From: Bradyrhizobium sp. 164
GTDB taxonomy: Bacteria > Pseudomonadota > Alphaproteobacteria > Rhizobiales > Xanthobacteraceae
Direction: 5' to 3'
NCBI RefSeq assembly: GCF_023073715.1
Contig: NZ_JADPKA010000004.1
Span: 25,288-89,287, forward strand
DNA: 64,000 nt
The notes under the pieces were generated by a model that saw only the letters and a list, made by a program, of their open reading frames with translations, had not been told where the DNA came from and searched no databases. The stretch's first letter is position 1. Every line of letters starts with the position of its first letter. This document shows, one piece after another, positions 31,741 through 44,374 of this stretch. The position numbers and the translations under genes were made by a program.

Positions 31741-31764
31741 AAGGGCGGCCTCTCGGCCGCCCTT
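31741..31764. terminator. Bidirectional terminator between katG and pnp
   Basis: AAGGGCGGCC (31741-31750) and GGCCGCCCTT (31755-31764) form a perfect 10-base stem with loop TCTC. CGTGTTTTTG follows on the plus strand and TTTTTCTCG on the minus strand, so it can end both katG and pnp. A second CTCTCCC/GGGAGAG hairpin of REP type lies just upstream at about 31687-31713. Confidence 0.88.
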
Positions 31765-31789
31765 CGTGTTTTTGTCCGTGTGGCGAGAC

Positions 31790-33952
<2,163 letters not shown>

Positions 33953-34328
33953 AGGAGGTCTTCTTTCATGGGTTCTCGAAAGAAGGGACGCTTCGAAAAA
34001 CAAAAACCATGCGCAAGATTGCGGGACGCTGATCGGCGTGATGACCAGCGGCCTGCGATCCTGCCATGGTTTTTGAATTTCGGATGGCGTCCATCCTTTC
34101 GGGTCATACGGGCGCCTTGCCCGTTGTGCCCAGCCGCCGGATTGCTGCTGGACTGTCAGTCGGTACGAACGCGAACACCGAACCGTGGTCTTCGCCATCA
34201 TGCCCGGATGCCAACCGTCAACGGCTCGCATCCGACGCGCACGCAGCCTCAATCAAAAACCTTTAAAGAAGCGCTTTCGTTCGAAACCACGCGCGAAAAC
34301 GCGCGCCAGTGGCGCGCGCAGGAACTCT
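33953..34328. other. Long rpsO-pnp spacer and pnp leader
   Basis: This 376-base region separates rpsO from pnp on the minus strand. It contains the rpsO terminator (34300-34318) and an extended pnp leader. In enterobacteria the pnp leader folds into an RNase III-cleaved hairpin through which PNPase limits its own synthesis. Here blocks such as CCATGGTTTTTG (34067-34078) and CAAAAACCATG (34001-34011) are mirrored, which would give a long-range stem. No credible gene is seen. Confidence 0.55.
34300..34318 (-). terminator. Terminator after rpsO
   Basis: CGCGCGCC (34300-34307) pairs with GGCGCGCG (34311-34318) around AGT. On the minus strand a GTTTTCGCG follows. It is a plausible, perhaps partial, terminator that separates rpsO from the pnp leader. 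Confidence 0.65.
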
Positions 34329-34598
34329 TTAGCGACGAATGTTGTGCTTCTCGAGCAGCGCCTTGTACCGCGCCTCGTCCTTCTTCTTGAGGTAGTCGAG
34401 GAGCGAGCGGCGGGTCGAGACCAGCTTCAAGAGGCCGCGACGCGAATGGTTATCCTTCACGTGGGTCTTGAAATGGTTGGTGAGGTTGTTGATGCGTTCC
34501 GACAGGATCGCGACCTGAACCTCAGGCGAGCCGGTGTCACCGGCTTTGGTGGCATTCGTCTTGATGACTTCCGCTTTGCGTTCTGCGGCAATCGACAT
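34329..34598 (-). CDS. rpsO: 30S ribosomal protein S15
   Basis: S15 binds the central domain of 16S rRNA early in 30S assembly. The 89-residue protein is of normal length and starts [13 protein letters not shown]; conserved segments include [11 protein letters not shown] and [20 protein letters not shown]. The ATG at 34598 lies two bases after the truB stop and has a GAGAG ribosome-binding site; an ATG six bases earlier is possible. The order truB-rpsO-pnp is classical. Confidence 0.97.
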   Translation of the reverse strand: MSIAAERKAEVIKTNATKAGDTGSPEVQVAILSERINNLTNHFKTHVKDNHSRRGLLKLVSTRRSLLDYLKKKDEARYKALLEKHNIRR

Positions 34599-34600
34599 CG

Positions 34601-35722
34601 TCAATTTCTCTCGTTGCGACCGGGGCTGGCAGTCAGGCCGGTCAGGTTGAACACACGCTTGGGGATGATTTCGCCATTGCCAACTTCGGCAAGCGCCAAA
34701 AGACGGCCTGCCACCGTGACATAGACTGTGCCGCTACAAGTGGGCGCATCCCGTCCGCGCAACAAAACGGCCTGGCCCCGGTGGAGCCTTGCCGCATCAG
34801 CCCGAGTGACGGCCAGTGCCGGGATGTCGTCCAGCGCGGTCTCAACGGGCAAAAGCGCGTCGGCGAGGCTGCCCTCGCCGGACGCGGCTCTATGGCACAA
34901 AGCCTCCAACTGATCCAGCGGAATCATGTCGTTTTCGCCAAATGGGCCGACCAGGGTCCGCCGCAGCGCGCAGATATGGCCAAAAGTGCCGAGAATCCGA
35001 CCCATATCGCGGGCCAGCGCCCGCACATACGTGCCCTTGCCGCACTCCGCCTCGAACACGGCCCGGTCGGTATCCAGTTGATCGACAAGGGTTAAATGAT
35101 GAATCTCGACGGGGCGGGGCGCCAGCTCTACGACCTCGCCGTCGCGCGCGAGGTCATAGGCGCGCTCGCCCTGGACCTTGATCGCGGAATAGCGCGGCGG
35201 GATCTGCTCGATCACCCCGGTAAACCGGGGCAACAGGGCCATGATGGCTTCCCGGGTCGGGCGCTGGTCGGAGGTCGCGGTCACCCGCCCTTCGATGTCG
35301 TCGGTATCGCGCTCCTCGCCCCAGCACACGGTGAACTGATAGCGTTTGCGGCCGTCCATCACGAAGGGGACGGTCTTGGTGGCTTCGCCGAGTGCGATTG
35401 GCAGGCCGCCCGAGGCGAGCGGATCGAGCGTGCCGGCGTGTCCCGCGCGCTTGGCGTTGAACAGGCGCTTCAGCACCGCGACCGCTTGCGTCGAGGTCAT
35501 GCCGATCGGCTTGTCGAGCACGACCCAGCCGTGGACGTCGCGCCGGTCGCGGCGCGGCTGGTTGCCCTTCTGCTGCTGCTTGGCGCGGGGATCATTGTTG
35601 ACGCGGCGCGGCTCCTGGTGCGGCTGAGAATTGCTGCCCAGATCCGCAAAATTATTTGTCTGCACGTCGCGTTGATCGGCCTGTTCGCCGCTGATCGTGT
35701 CGTGAGCCGGGTCCATCGTCAT
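34601..35722 (-). CDS. truB: tRNA pseudouridine-55 synthase TruB
   Basis: TruB makes pseudouridine 55 in the T-loop of tRNAs. The 373-residue protein has the catalytic Asp in [14 protein letters not shown] (about residue 99) and a C-terminal PUA-like segment. The first 60 residues are an extra polar tail rich in Gln, Asn, Asp and Arg (such as [17 protein letters not shown]) that canonical TruB lacks. The start overlaps the rbfA stop (ATGA); a second ATG two codons later is possible. Confidence 0.95.
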   Translation of the reverse strand: MTMDPAHDTISGEQADQRDVQTNNFADLGSNSQPHQEPRRVNNDPRAKQQQKGNQPRRDRRDVHGWVVLDKPIGMTSTQAVAVLKRLFNAKRAGHAGTLDPLASGGLPIALGEATKTVPFVMDGRKRYQFTVCWGEERDTDDIEGRVTATSDQRPTREAIMALLPRFTGVIEQIPPRYSAIKVQGERAYDLARDGEVVELAPRPVEIHHLTLVDQLDTDRAVFEAECGKGTYVRALARDMGRILGTFGHICALRRTLVGPFGENDMIPLDQLEALCHRAASGEGSLADALLPVETALDDIPALAVTRADAARLHRGQAVLLRGRDAPTCSGTVYVTVAGRLLALAEVGNGEIIPKRVFNLTGLTASPGRNERN

Positions 35723-36153
35723 CGTTCTTCTTCCCGATCCGAATCCGGATCCTGTTCCAGGTCCTTCTGCACCGCAGGTGTTCGCAAAAGCTTCTCGATC
35801 CGTTCCGCTTCATCGAATCGCTCATCGACGCGGAAGCGAATGTCAGGTGCAAATTTCAGGTTAACGCGCCGCGCGACTTCGCCACGCAGGAACTTCTTGT
35901 TGCGCTCGAGTGCGCTGATGACGATCTCGGTGTCGCGGCCACCGAGCGGCATCACGTAGATCGTTGCGAGCTTCAGGTCGGGCGACATCCGCACCTCCGG
36001 CACGGTGATGTTGTGACCTTCGAGATCCGCATCATGCACGTTGCCTTGCGCCAGAATCTCGGCCATCGCATGGCGAACCTGCTCGCCGACGCGCAACTGG
36101 CGTTGCGAGCCTCCGCCGGGCGCGGAACTCTTCTTCTGATGATGGCGTGGCAT
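35719..36153 (-). CDS. rbfA: Ribosome-binding factor A
   Basis: RbfA helps mature the 5' end of 16S rRNA and the 30S subunit. The 144-residue protein has the compact KH-like fold with [16 protein letters not shown] near the N-terminus and [17 protein letters not shown] near the end. A short basic leader precedes the domain and an acidic tail follows it. It lies between infB and truB, its usual place. Confidence 0.95.
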   Translation of the reverse strand: MPRHHQKKSSAPGGGSQRQLRVGEQVRHAMAEILAQGNVHDADLEGHNITVPEVRMSPDLKLATIYVMPLGGRDTEIVISALERNKKFLRGEVARRVNLKFAPDIRFRVDERFDEAERIEKLLRTPAVQKDLEQDPDSDREEER

Positions 36154-36172
36154 TCTCGAAAATCACCTCGTC

Positions 36173-36197
36173 ATGCCCGTGTTTGGGACACGGGCAT
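36173..36197. other. Hairpin between infB and rbfA
   Basis: ATGCCCGTGT (36173-36182) and ACACGGGCAT (36188-36197) form a perfect 10-base stem with loop TTGGG in the 154-base infB-rbfA spacer. No T-run follows on the minus strand, so complete termination is unlikely. It may be a processing or stability hairpin inside the operon transcript. Confidence 0.55.
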
Positions 36198-36307
36198 TGT
36201 CGTTTGTCTTGTTGAAACGAAGAGGGGTGGAGGGCCGGAAAAATCCGGCCATCGCACTCCCGCAATCTCAGTTCAAAAAGATCCGAACGCTTCGGTAAGA
36301 TTTGGAC

Positions 36308-38992
36308 TTACAGGGAGCGCTGGATCGTCTCCACGCGATAACACTCGATTACGTCACCGGCTCGCATGTCGTGATAGTTCTCGAAGGCCATGCCGCATTC
36401 CTGGCCCGACTGGACTTCCTTCACTTCGTCCTTGAAGCGCTTCAGCGTCGAGAGCTTGCCTTCGTGCACGACCACGTTGTCGCGGATCAGGCGCACATTG
36501 GCGCCGCGTTCCACGGTGCCGTCGGTGACCCGGCAGCCGGCGACCTTGCCGACCTTGGAGATGTTGAAGATCTCCAGGATCGCGGCATTGCCCAGCATGG
36601 TTTCGCGCAAGGTCGGCGCGAGCAGGCCGCTCATCGCCTTCTTCACGTCGTCCACGAGGTCGTAGATGATGTTGTAGTAGCGGATCTCGATGCCGTTGCG
36701 CTTGGCCGCCGCGGCCGCTTCCTTGTTGGCTCGAACCGAGAAGCCGATGATCGCGGCGTTGAAGCCTTCCGCGAGCGTCACGTCGGATTCCGAAATGCCG
36801 CCGACGCCGGCATGCAGGATGCGGGCTGCGACTTCGTCGGTGCCGAGCTTCTCCAGTGAGCCGAGGATCGCTTCCAGCGAGCCCTGCACGTCGGCCTTGA
36901 TGATCAGCGGGAATTCCTTGCGGCCCGCGGTCTTCAATTGGGACATCATCTGCTCGAGCGAGCCGCGCATGCCGGAGATCGAGGCAGCCGCGTTCTCGCG
37001 CTTCTGATGCGCGCGGTAGCTGGTGATCTGGCGGGCGCGGGCTTCGTTCTCGACCACCGCGAGACGATCGCCGGCTTCCGGCGGACCGTTGAAGCCGAGC
37101 ACCTCGACCGGCACCGAAGGACCGGCCTCCTGCACCGTCTCGCCCTGATCGGAGATCAGCGCGCGGACGCGGCCCATCTCGGCGCCTGCGACGATGATAT
37201 CACCGACACGGAGCGTGCCGCGCTGGACCAGCACGGTCGCGACCGGACCACGGCCGCGATCGAGCTTGGCCTCGATCACGGTGCCTTCGGCCGGACGCTC
37301 CGAATTGGTCTTGAGGTCGAGGATTTCGGCCTGCAGCGCGATCATCTCGAGCAGCTTGTCGAGATTGGTCTTGTTCTTGGCGGACACCTCGACGTCGACG
37401 ACTTCGCCGCCGAAGGATTCGACCTGAACCTCGTGCTGGAGCAGCTCGGTGCGGACGCGCTCGGGCTTGGCATCAGGCTTGTCGATCTTGTTGATGGCAA
37501 CGATGATCGGCACGCCTGCCGCCTTGGCGTGGTTGATGGCTTCGACCGTTTGCGGCATCACGCCGTCATCGGCCGCGACCACCAGCACGACGATGTCGGT
37601 GACCTTGGCGCCGCGGGCGCGCATCGCAGTGAACGCAGCGTGGCCGGGCGTGTCGATGAAGGTGATCTTCTTGCCGCTCTCCGGCGACAGCACCTGATAG
37701 GCGCCGATATGCTGGGTGATGCCGCCGGCTTCGCCGGAAACCACGTTGGCATGGCGCAGCGCATCGAGCAGCGAGGTCTTGCCGTGGTCGACGTGACCCA
37801 TCACGGTCACGACAGGCGAACGCGGTTCGGTGTCGGTGGAATCGTCGACCTGGTCGAACAGGCCCTCTTCCACGTCCGAGGCGGCAACGCGCTTGACGGT
37901 GTGGCCGAGCTCTTCCGCGATCAGCTGCGCGGTGTCGGCGTCGATCACGTCGGTGATCTTGTGCATCGCGCCCTGCTTCATCAGCATGCGGATGACGTCG
38001 ACCGCGCGCTCGGACATGCGGTTGGCGAGCTCCTGGATGGTGATCGCTTCCGGAATCGTCACCTCGCGGACGAGCTTTTCCTTGGGCTCGTTCGAGGCGT
38101 GGCCCTTGAGGCGCTGGGTGCGGCGGCGGAACGAGGCGATCGAACGCTCGCGCACCTCATCGGCATTGAGCGCGGTGACGACGGTGAGGCGGCCGCGCTC
38201 CTTCTGTGGACCGGGCTTGTGGGTGGTCTTGGGGGCGGCCGCAGGACGCGCAACACCGCCGGGACCGCGACGGATCTGGCGCGGACCATCGTCCTCGTCG
38301 GGTCCGGCCGCAACCGCGGGAGCGCGCCCCGCCGGGCCGGCCGGCCGCTGAGTGGTCGTTGTCGGGCGCGCAGTGGTGGTCGCCGCAGGTCGCGCCGTAC
38401 CTGGCGCGGAGCGGGGAGCGCTAGTCGCCGGAGCTGCCGTTGCGGGACGTGCGGCAGAAGGCTGTTCGCCTTCGCCAAAACGCTTCTTGGCCTCGGTCTC
38501 GGCCTTCCGCTTGGCTTCGTCCTCGTGGCGATGACGCTCATCCTCGGCCTTGCGACGGGCTTCGGCGGCTTCGCGCTCGGCGCGTTCGGCAGCCTCGCGG
38601 GCAGCGCGGCGCTGCGCCTCTTCCTCGGCCTGACGGCGTTCCTCGACCTCGCGCAGCTTGGCATCGGCCAGCGCGCTGGCGCGGGCCGAACGCTCGTCTT
38701 CGGTCAGGGTACGCAGCACCACCCCGGAACCGGCGTTGCGCGGTGGGGCGGGCGGCGGGGCAGGGCGCGACGGCGCGGGTGCGGCCGGGGCCGGTTTCGC
38801 CGTCACCTCAGGCGTGTGCGGCTCGGGGCCGTCGCCAATGCGGCGCTTGCCGCGCTTCTCGACCACGACCTGCTTGCTCCGGCCGTGGCTGAAGCTCTGG
38901 CGCACGGTGCCCGTTTCGACGCGCGGCTTGAGCGATAGCGTCTTGCTCGGAACGCTCAGCTTCTTGTCGCCAGGGGTCTTGGTATCAACCAT
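36308..38992 (-). CDS. infB: Translation initiation factor IF-2
   Basis: IF-2 is the GTPase that brings fMet-tRNA to the 30S subunit and promotes subunit joining. The 894-residue protein has a long Ala/Pro/Glu/Arg-rich N-terminal region (to about residue 310) with charged coiled-coil repeats, followed by the G domain with GHVDHGKT (about 397), DTPGHAAF and NKID, and domains II-IV. Such extended N-termini are usual in alphaproteobacteria. It follows rnpM/ylxQ and precedes rbfA. Confidence 0.97.
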   Translation of the reverse strand: MVDTKTPGDKKLSVPSKTLSLKPRVETGTVRQSFSHGRSKQVVVEKRGKRRIGDGPEPHTPEVTAKPAPAAPAPSRPAPPPAPPRNAGSGVVLRTLTEDERSARASALADAKLREVEERRQAEEEAQRRAAREAAERAEREAAEARRKAEDERHRHEDEAKRKAETEAKKRFGEGEQPSAARPATAAPATSAPRSAPGTARPAATTTARPTTTTQRPAGPAGRAPAVAAGPDEDDGPRQIRRGPGGVARPAAAPKTTHKPGPQKERGRLTVVTALNADEVRERSIASFRRRTQRLKGHASNEPKEKLVREVTIPEAITIQELANRMSERAVDVIRMLMKQGAMHKITDVIDADTAQLIAEELGHTVKRVAASDVEEGLFDQVDDSTDTEPRSPVVTVMGHVDHGKTSLLDALRHANVVSGEAGGITQHIGAYQVLSPESGKKITFIDTPGHAAFTAMRARGAKVTDIVVLVVAADDGVMPQTVEAINHAKAAGVPIIVAINKIDKPDAKPERVRTELLQHEVQVESFGGEVVDVEVSAKNKTNLDKLLEMIALQAEILDLKTNSERPAEGTVIEAKLDRGRGPVATVLVQRGTLRVGDIIVAGAEMGRVRALISDQGETVQEAGPSVPVEVLGFNGPPEAGDRLAVVENEARARQITSYRAHQKRENAAASISGMRGSLEQMMSQLKTAGRKEFPLIIKADVQGSLEAILGSLEKLGTDEVAARILHAGVGGISESDVTLAEGFNAAIIGFSVRANKEAAAAAKRNGIEIRYYNIIYDLVDDVKKAMSGLLAPTLRETMLGNAAILEIFNISKVGKVAGCRVTDGTVERGANVRLIRDNVVVHEGKLSTLKRFKDEVKEVQSGQECGMAFENYHDMRAGDVIECYRVETIQRSL

Positions 38993-39061
38993 TCAGCAGT
39001 CCTAATCCTGATCTGTTGTCGTTGTGCGTTGCCGCACCGTCATATCGGTTCGTCTTGTCTC

Positions 39062-39745
39062 TCAGAAATCCTGGCCGTGTTTTTCGGCCGTCTTGTCATC
39101 GTCCGCCATCCGGTATCGGACCAGCATCTGGCTACGTGACAGGAATGACCTGCTCGCCGGGCCCGCGAGCAGCGCAGCATGTATCACATTTGACCGGGTC
39201 AGTGCCAAATCCAATTCTATCGATTTCAGCGCGGTGACGACGGGAATCTGCGGCTTGGCGCCGCGATTTCCGGCATTTTGACGCGCCAGCATGTCCAATT
39301 TGCGGATTCCGTCCGCGGCCCCGTCGCTGGCGTGGATCAGGACCTCGACCGTACCTTCCCGAAGGGCGCTCTCGACCTTGCCGAAGCCGGCCACGACCTG
39401 GCCCGCCTTGGCGGCGATCCCAAGGGCTTCCGTCACGCTCCGAACCAGGAGCGCTTCGATGTCGGCGGGAAGCGTCTGAGGGGCGCGCAGCTCGCGCTTG
39501 AAGGCCTTGTTAAATTGGTGACGCCGCACGGCTTCCGCAACCACCTGCCGCGAGGCGGTGATCCACATGCCGCGTCCGGGCAGCTTGCGCTTGAGGTCGG
39601 GAACTATGTCGCCTTGCGGCGAGACGACGAAGCGGATCAGCTCGTCGATCGGCCGGACCTTGCGGCTGACCGCGCACATGCGCATGGTCGCGGACCTTTC
39701 GGTCCGCGGCCCATGGTCGAGTTCGCTGTCAGTGCTGGCGAGCAT
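39062..39745 (-). CDS. YlxR (RnpM)-YlxQ fusion RNA-binding protein
   Basis: A 227-residue protein between nusA and infB. Residues about 20-95 are a YlxR/DUF448 domain (MCAVSRKVRPIDELIRFV, PGRGMWI), and about 100-200 an L7Ae/YlxQ-like RNA-binding domain (ALGIAAKAGQVVAGFGKVESAL, VLIHASDGA). In Bacillus these are separate adjacent genes; YlxR (RnpM) there modulates RNase P. The natural reading is that this joint protein binds RNA or RNase P near the ribosome, which is inference. Confidence 0.88.
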   Translation of the reverse strand: MLASTDSELDHGPRTERSATMRMCAVSRKVRPIDELIRFVVSPQGDIVPDLKRKLPGRGMWITASRQVVAEAVRRHQFNKAFKRELRAPQTLPADIEALLVRSVTEALGIAAKAGQVVAGFGKVESALREGTVEVLIHASDGAADGIRKLDMLARQNAGNRGAKPQIPVVTALKSIELDLALTRSNVIHAALLAGPASRSFLSRSQMLVRYRMADDDKTAEKHGQDF

Positions 39746-39768
39746 CCGGGTGACATTCTCCTTCGCCC

Positions 39769-41379
39769 TTAAGCCGGCTGATCTTCGGTCGCCTCAGCCT
39801 CCTCAGCGGGCTTGGCAAGATCGGCCTCGGTGATCCAGCCGGCCTTGACGCGGGCCTGCATGATCATCGCTTCGGCATCGTCGCGGGAGATGTCGATGCC
39901 GTCGAGCGCACCAGCGTGCTTGGTTGGCTCGCTGCCTTCCTTGCGCTCGGTCCAGCCGACCAGATCGTCGGTGGCGCAGCCGGCGAGATCGTCGACGGTC
40001 TTGATGTCGTTCTCGCCGAACTTCACCAGCATTTTCGAGGTCACGCCGGGCACGTCCTTGAGGGCGTCCTCGACGCCGAGTTCCTTGCGTTTGGCCTCGA
40101 GCTCGGCTTCCTGCTGCTCAAGATATTCGCGGGCGCGGTTCTGCAGCTCCTGCGCGGTCTCCTCGTCGAAGCCCTCGATGCTGGCGAGTTCCTTGACGTC
40201 CACCATCGCGAGTTCCTCGACCGAGGTGAAGCCTTCGGACGCCAGCAACTGGCCGACAACCTCGTCGACGTTGAGCGATTCCATGAAGACGCGGGTGGAG
40301 TTTTCAAAGTCGGCCTGGCGACGCTCCGATTCCTCCTGCTCGGTCAGGATGTCGATGTCCCAGCCGGTGAGCTGCGAAGCCAGACGCACGTTCTGGCCGC
40401 GGCGGCCGATCGCCAGCGAGAGCTGGTTGTTGGTGTCGGGCACGACGACCTCGATGCGCTCGCGGTCTTCGTCGATGACGACCTTCGAGACTTCGGCCGG
40501 TGCCAGCGCGTTGACCACGAAGGTCGCGATGTCGGGCGACCAGGGAATGATGTCGATCTTCTCGCCCTGCAATTCGTTCACCACCGCCTGCACGCGCGAG
40601 CCGCGCATGCCGACGCAGGCGCCGACCGGATCGACCGAGGAATCTCGGGAAATCACGCCGATTTTCGCGCGCGAGCCGGGATCGCGGGCGACCGCCTTGA
40701 TCTCGACGATGCCATCATAGATCTCCGGCACCTCCTGCGCGAACAGCTTCGCCATGAATTGAGGATGGGTGCGGGAGAGGAAGATCTGCGGGCCTCTCGT
40801 CTCGCGGCGGACGTCGAAGATATAGGCGCGGACACGGTCGCCGTTGCGGAAGACTTCGCGCGGCAGCATCTCGTCGCGACGGATGATGGCTTCACCACGG
40901 CCGAGATCGACGATCACGCTGCCATATTCGACGCGCTTGACGACGCCGTTGACGATGTCGCCGATGCGGTCTTTGAATTCCTGATATTGCCGGTCGCGCT
41001 CGGCCTCGCGCACCTTCTGCACGATCACCTGCTTGGCCGACTGGGCGGCGATGCGGCCATATTCCAGCGGCGGCAGCGTGTCGGCGATAGTGTCGCCGAC
41101 CTGGGCACCGGGATTGGCGCGCTGTGCATCCACCAGCGAGATCTGGTTTGAAGGGTTTTCGACCTTCTCGACCACAAGCATGTGGCGCGACAGCCGCAGC
41201 TCGCCCTTCTTCGGGTCGATCTCGGCGTGAACGTCAGTCTCGCTGCCGTAACGGGCCCGCGCCGCCTTGGCGATGGCGTCCTCCATCGCGGCGATGACGA
41301 TGCCGCGGTCGATCGATTTCTCGCGCGCAACGGCGTCCGCGATCTGGAGCAATTCAAGTCGATTGGCGCTGACTGCCAT
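39769..41379 (-). CDS. nusA: Transcription termination/antitermination factor NusA
   Basis: NusA binds RNA polymerase and controls pausing, termination and antitermination. The 536-residue protein has the N-terminal polymerase-binding domain, an S1 domain (about 135-200), two KH domains (ACVGMRGSRVQAV and LAIGRRGQNVRLASQL) and C-terminal helix-hairpin-helix/acidic repeats (FGENDIKTVDDLAGCA). It follows rimP. It may regulate its own operon through the leader terminator at 42249-42280. Confidence 0.97.
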   Translation of the reverse strand: MAVSANRLELLQIADAVAREKSIDRGIVIAAMEDAIAKAARARYGSETDVHAEIDPKKGELRLSRHMLVVEKVENPSNQISLVDAQRANPGAQVGDTIADTLPPLEYGRIAAQSAKQVIVQKVREAERDRQYQEFKDRIGDIVNGVVKRVEYGSVIVDLGRGEAIIRRDEMLPREVFRNGDRVRAYIFDVRRETRGPQIFLSRTHPQFMAKLFAQEVPEIYDGIVEIKAVARDPGSRAKIGVISRDSSVDPVGACVGMRGSRVQAVVNELQGEKIDIIPWSPDIATFVVNALAPAEVSKVVIDEDRERIEVVVPDTNNQLSLAIGRRGQNVRLASQLTGWDIDILTEQEESERRQADFENSTRVFMESLNVDEVVGQLLASEGFTSVEELAMVDVKELASIEGFDEETAQELQNRAREYLEQQEAELEAKRKELGVEDALKDVPGVTSKMLVKFGENDIKTVDDLAGCATDDLVGWTERKEGSEPTKHAGALDGIDISRDDAEAMIMQARVKAGWITEADLAKPAEEAEATEDQPA

Positions 41380-41381
41380 GG

Positions 41382-42161
<780 letters not shown>

Positions 42162-42248
42162 TTAAGGCTGGGTTAATGTCAAAGCCCGCTTCGGAACTCT
42201 CCCGACAACGCGTCGGGCCGCATCCTCCGCCAAGCCGCGTTCAGGTAA

Positions 42249-42280
42249 TAAAAAAGAGCGGGTCCTTTCGGGCCCACTCT
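42249..42280 (-). terminator. Intrinsic terminator in the leader of the rimP-nusA operon
   Basis: On the minus strand the stem GAGUGGGCCC / GGACCCGCUC (one A-C mismatch, one G-U pair) closes a GAAA tetraloop and is followed by a seven-base T-run (TTTTTTATT). It stands about 115 bases before the rimP ATG, with no gene of its own upstream, so it ends a short leader RNA. This is a candidate attenuator for the operon. Confidence 0.75.
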
Positions 42281-42362
42281 CACTACGCGGATCGTATGAG
42301 AAGATGAATTGCCGCTGATATAGCCCTTTCGCCCCTCCCGGACAAGGCCCATTGCAGGGCAG

Positions 42363-42381
42363 AGGACGCTTTTTGCGTCCT
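42363..42381. other. Upstream hairpin in the rimP leader region
   Basis: AGGACGC (42363-42369) and GCGTCCT (42375-42381) form a perfect stem around TTTTT. It lies about 90 bases upstream of the leader terminator on the minus strand and could be part of the same leader RNA if the promoter is further upstream. Confidence 0.4.
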
Positions 42382-42495
42382 TTGGGCGGCTCGCCCCGCA
42401 ACGCTTCCTTCATCAAGCAGGCCTAGATTCCCCGATTGTGGGGCGGCTTGAGCTATGGCGCGCCCACGGCGTGCCACATCCCCGAGTTGCGTTCC

Positions 42496-43578
42496 ATGAC
42501 CGTTGCCACCTCGCTGATTCCTGGATTGGACGATATCGTCAAACGCGGCGACCCCCGACGTCGCGGCGAGATCGCGCGGGCCATCTCCGCATTATTTTTC
42601 CGGGATGCCGAAAAACTCCGTCCCGAGCTGATCGATCTGTTCGACAATCTCCTGATCGATCTCGTCCCGCATGCCGAACTCGCTTCGCGCGCCGATCTCG
42701 CCGAGCGCTTCTCGCGCCTCGGCAACGCGCCGCCGCATCTGGTGAACCAGTTCGCACGCGAAAACGAGATCACGGTGGCCGGCCCCGTGCTGCGCCGCTC
42801 GCCCGTGCTCGACGAGGGCGCCCTGGTCGAGATCGCGCGGCTGAAGGGTCAGGGCCATCTGCTGGCAATAACGGAGCGCCCCACCTTGCCGGCCGTCGTC
42901 ACCGACGTGCTGGTCGAGCGGGGTGATCGCGACGTGGTGCGTCGCGCAGCCGGCAATGCAGGTGCTGTCTTCTCGCCCGGCAGCTATTCCGAGCTGATCA
43001 AGCGAGCCGCGCAGGACGGCGTGCTGACGCTCAAGATCGGTCAGCGCAACGATCTCTCCGGCGAGCACCTGAAGGAGCTTCTCAACGGCACGCTCGACGT
43101 CATCCGCCGCCGCCTCTCCAGCGTGGTCAATCCCGCGCGCCAGGTCGAGATCAAGCGCGCGATGGAGGCCATCGAGGAGGCGGCGCGGCCGCCGGGGCCG
43201 CGCCGTGACTTCTCGGCGGCACAGCGAACGGTGACGGCCCTGCATCGCGAGGGCCATCTCGGTGAGAGCGCGCTGCTCGGTTTCGCCAAGGCACTCAAAT
43301 ACGAGGAATCGATCGCCTCGCTCTCGGCGATGACCGGCGTCCGCCTCGCGATTCTCGACCGCCTGATCGCGGGCGATCGCTACGATCCGATTCTGATCCT
43401 GGGGCGCGTGCTCAATCTCGGCTGGCCCACGGTGCGCGCGCTCATCCTGCTGTGGTACGGGCCGCATCGCACCCCGGCCGATGCCGACATCGAGGCCGCG
43501 CGCATGAACTTCACGCGCCTCATGCCGACGACCGCCGAGCGCGTCGTGAATTTCTGGCGCAACCGGCAGACGATTTGA
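42496..43578 (+). CDS. DUF2336 domain protein
   Basis: A 360-residue, almost wholly helical protein of the alphaproteobacterial DUF2336 family. It begins MTVATSLIPGLDDIVKRGDPRRRGEIARAI-type sequence, and repeats of the form LARxxxITVAxPVLxRSPVLDE suggest HEAT-like repeats. No enzymatic motif is visible and no membrane segment is seen. The function is unknown. The ATG at 42496 is preferred over a GTG-like upstream start. It is divergent from rimP and convergent with trmB. Confidence 0.78.
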   Translation: MTVATSLIPGLDDIVKRGDPRRRGEIARAISALFFRDAEKLRPELIDLFDNLLIDLVPHAELASRADLAERFSRLGNAPPHLVNQFARENEITVAGPVLRRSPVLDEGALVEIARLKGQGHLLAITERPTLPAVVTDVLVERGDRDVVRRAAGNAGAVFSPGSYSELIKRAAQDGVLTLKIGQRNDLSGEHLKELLNGTLDVIRRRLSSVVNPARQVEIKRAMEAIEEAARPPGPRRDFSAAQRTVTALHREGHLGESALLGFAKALKYEESIASLSAMTGVRLAILDRLIAGDRYDPILILGRVLNLGWPTVRALILLWYGPHRTPADADIEAARMNFTRLMPTTAERVVNFWRNRQTI

Positions 43579-43579
43579 G

Positions 43580-43664
43580 GTCCTATCGTCCCCGGGCGGT
43601 GCGCAGCATCGAACCCGCAACCTCGAGATCCGGGTTCGCGCTGCGCGCGCCCGGGAATGAGGAC
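43580..43664. repeat. Palindromic repeat between the DUF2336 gene and trmB
   Basis: The segment reads as a broken palindrome: GTCCT, TCCCCGGGCG, TGCGCAGC and GAACCCG on the left are mirrored by CGGGTTC, GCTGCGC, CGCCCGGGA and GGAC on the right. It fills the whole gap between two convergent genes, so it may serve as a shared terminator or 3' stabiliser. Confidence 0.72.
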
Positions 43665-44374
43665 TACACTCTCCTGAACCGCAGATAGGCCGCCTTACGT
43701 CCTTCGCGCGCGGCCTTCCGGCCGTAGCGGGTCATGGTGTAGCCCACCCATGGCTGCCGGAAATCGTCGGCGCGTTCGGCAAGCCAAACGAAATCCGAAG
43801 AGCGGGCAAGATGCGACAGCGTCCAGGCGCAGTAATCGTCGATGTCGCAGACGAAACGGAATTCGCCGCCAGGCTTCAGCACGCGCGCCATTGCGGCAAT
43901 GGTCCTGTCCTGGACGAAGCGCCGCTTCCAGTGCCGCCGTTTCGGCCAGGGATCGGGATGGATCAGGTCGATCCGCGACAACGAGGCCTGCGGAAGCCAG
44001 GCCAAGAGCTCGGCGGCATCTCCGGCGAACAGGCGGATGTTGCCGATGTTGGCCGCCTCGATCTGCGCGAGGATTTTGGCCATGCCGTTGACATAGGGCT
44101 CGCAGCCGATGAAGCCGGTAGCGGGAAAGCTTTGCGCCTCGGCCGCCAGATGCTCGCCGCCACCGAAGCCGATCTCGAGCCGCACCTCGCTCGCCGCGGG
44201 GTCGAAGATCTCGCCGGCATTCGCCGGTGCCTCGCTCGCGATGTCGAGCGCAAGATGCGGCAGCAGCTGATCGATCAGCCCGGCCTGGTGCTGCCTGAGC
44301 TTGTGACCCTTGCGGCGTCCGAAGAAGGCGCGCTCGCTGTCATCGCGCGCGGGATCTGATTTGCGCTCGCTCAT
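43664..44374 (-). CDS. trmB: tRNA (guanine-N7)-methyltransferase TrmB
   Basis: TrmB methylates G46 of tRNAs with SAM. The 236-residue protein has the SAM site LEIGFGGGEHLA (about 67-78), the GCEPYVNGMAK segment and the signature IHPDPWPKRRHWKRRFV (about 135-152). The last residues end in a basic tail. Its start overlaps the M20 peptidase stop (ATGA), so the two are translated together. Confidence 0.95.
   Translation of the reverse strand: MSERKSDPARDDSERAFFGRRKGHKLRQHQAGLIDQLLPHLALDIASEAPANAGEIFDPAASEVRLEIGFGGGEHLAAEAQSFPATGFIGCEPYVNGMAKILAQIEAANIGNIRLFAGDAAELLAWLPQASLSRIDLIHPDPWPKRRHWKRRFVQDRTIAAMARVLKPGGEFRFVCDIDDYCAWTLSHLARSSDFVWLAERADDFRQPWVGYTMTRYGRKAAREGRKAAYLRFRRV

Noticed and set aside
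33953..34252. A 100-residue N-terminal extension of PNPase
   Set aside because: The family start [11 protein letters not shown] at 33952 is clear and the extension is low-quality Arg-rich sequence through the leader.
42162..42416. An 84-codon minus-strand frame upstream of rimP
   Set aside because: It crosses the leader terminator and hairpin, shows no recognisable domain and has no clear ribosome-binding site.
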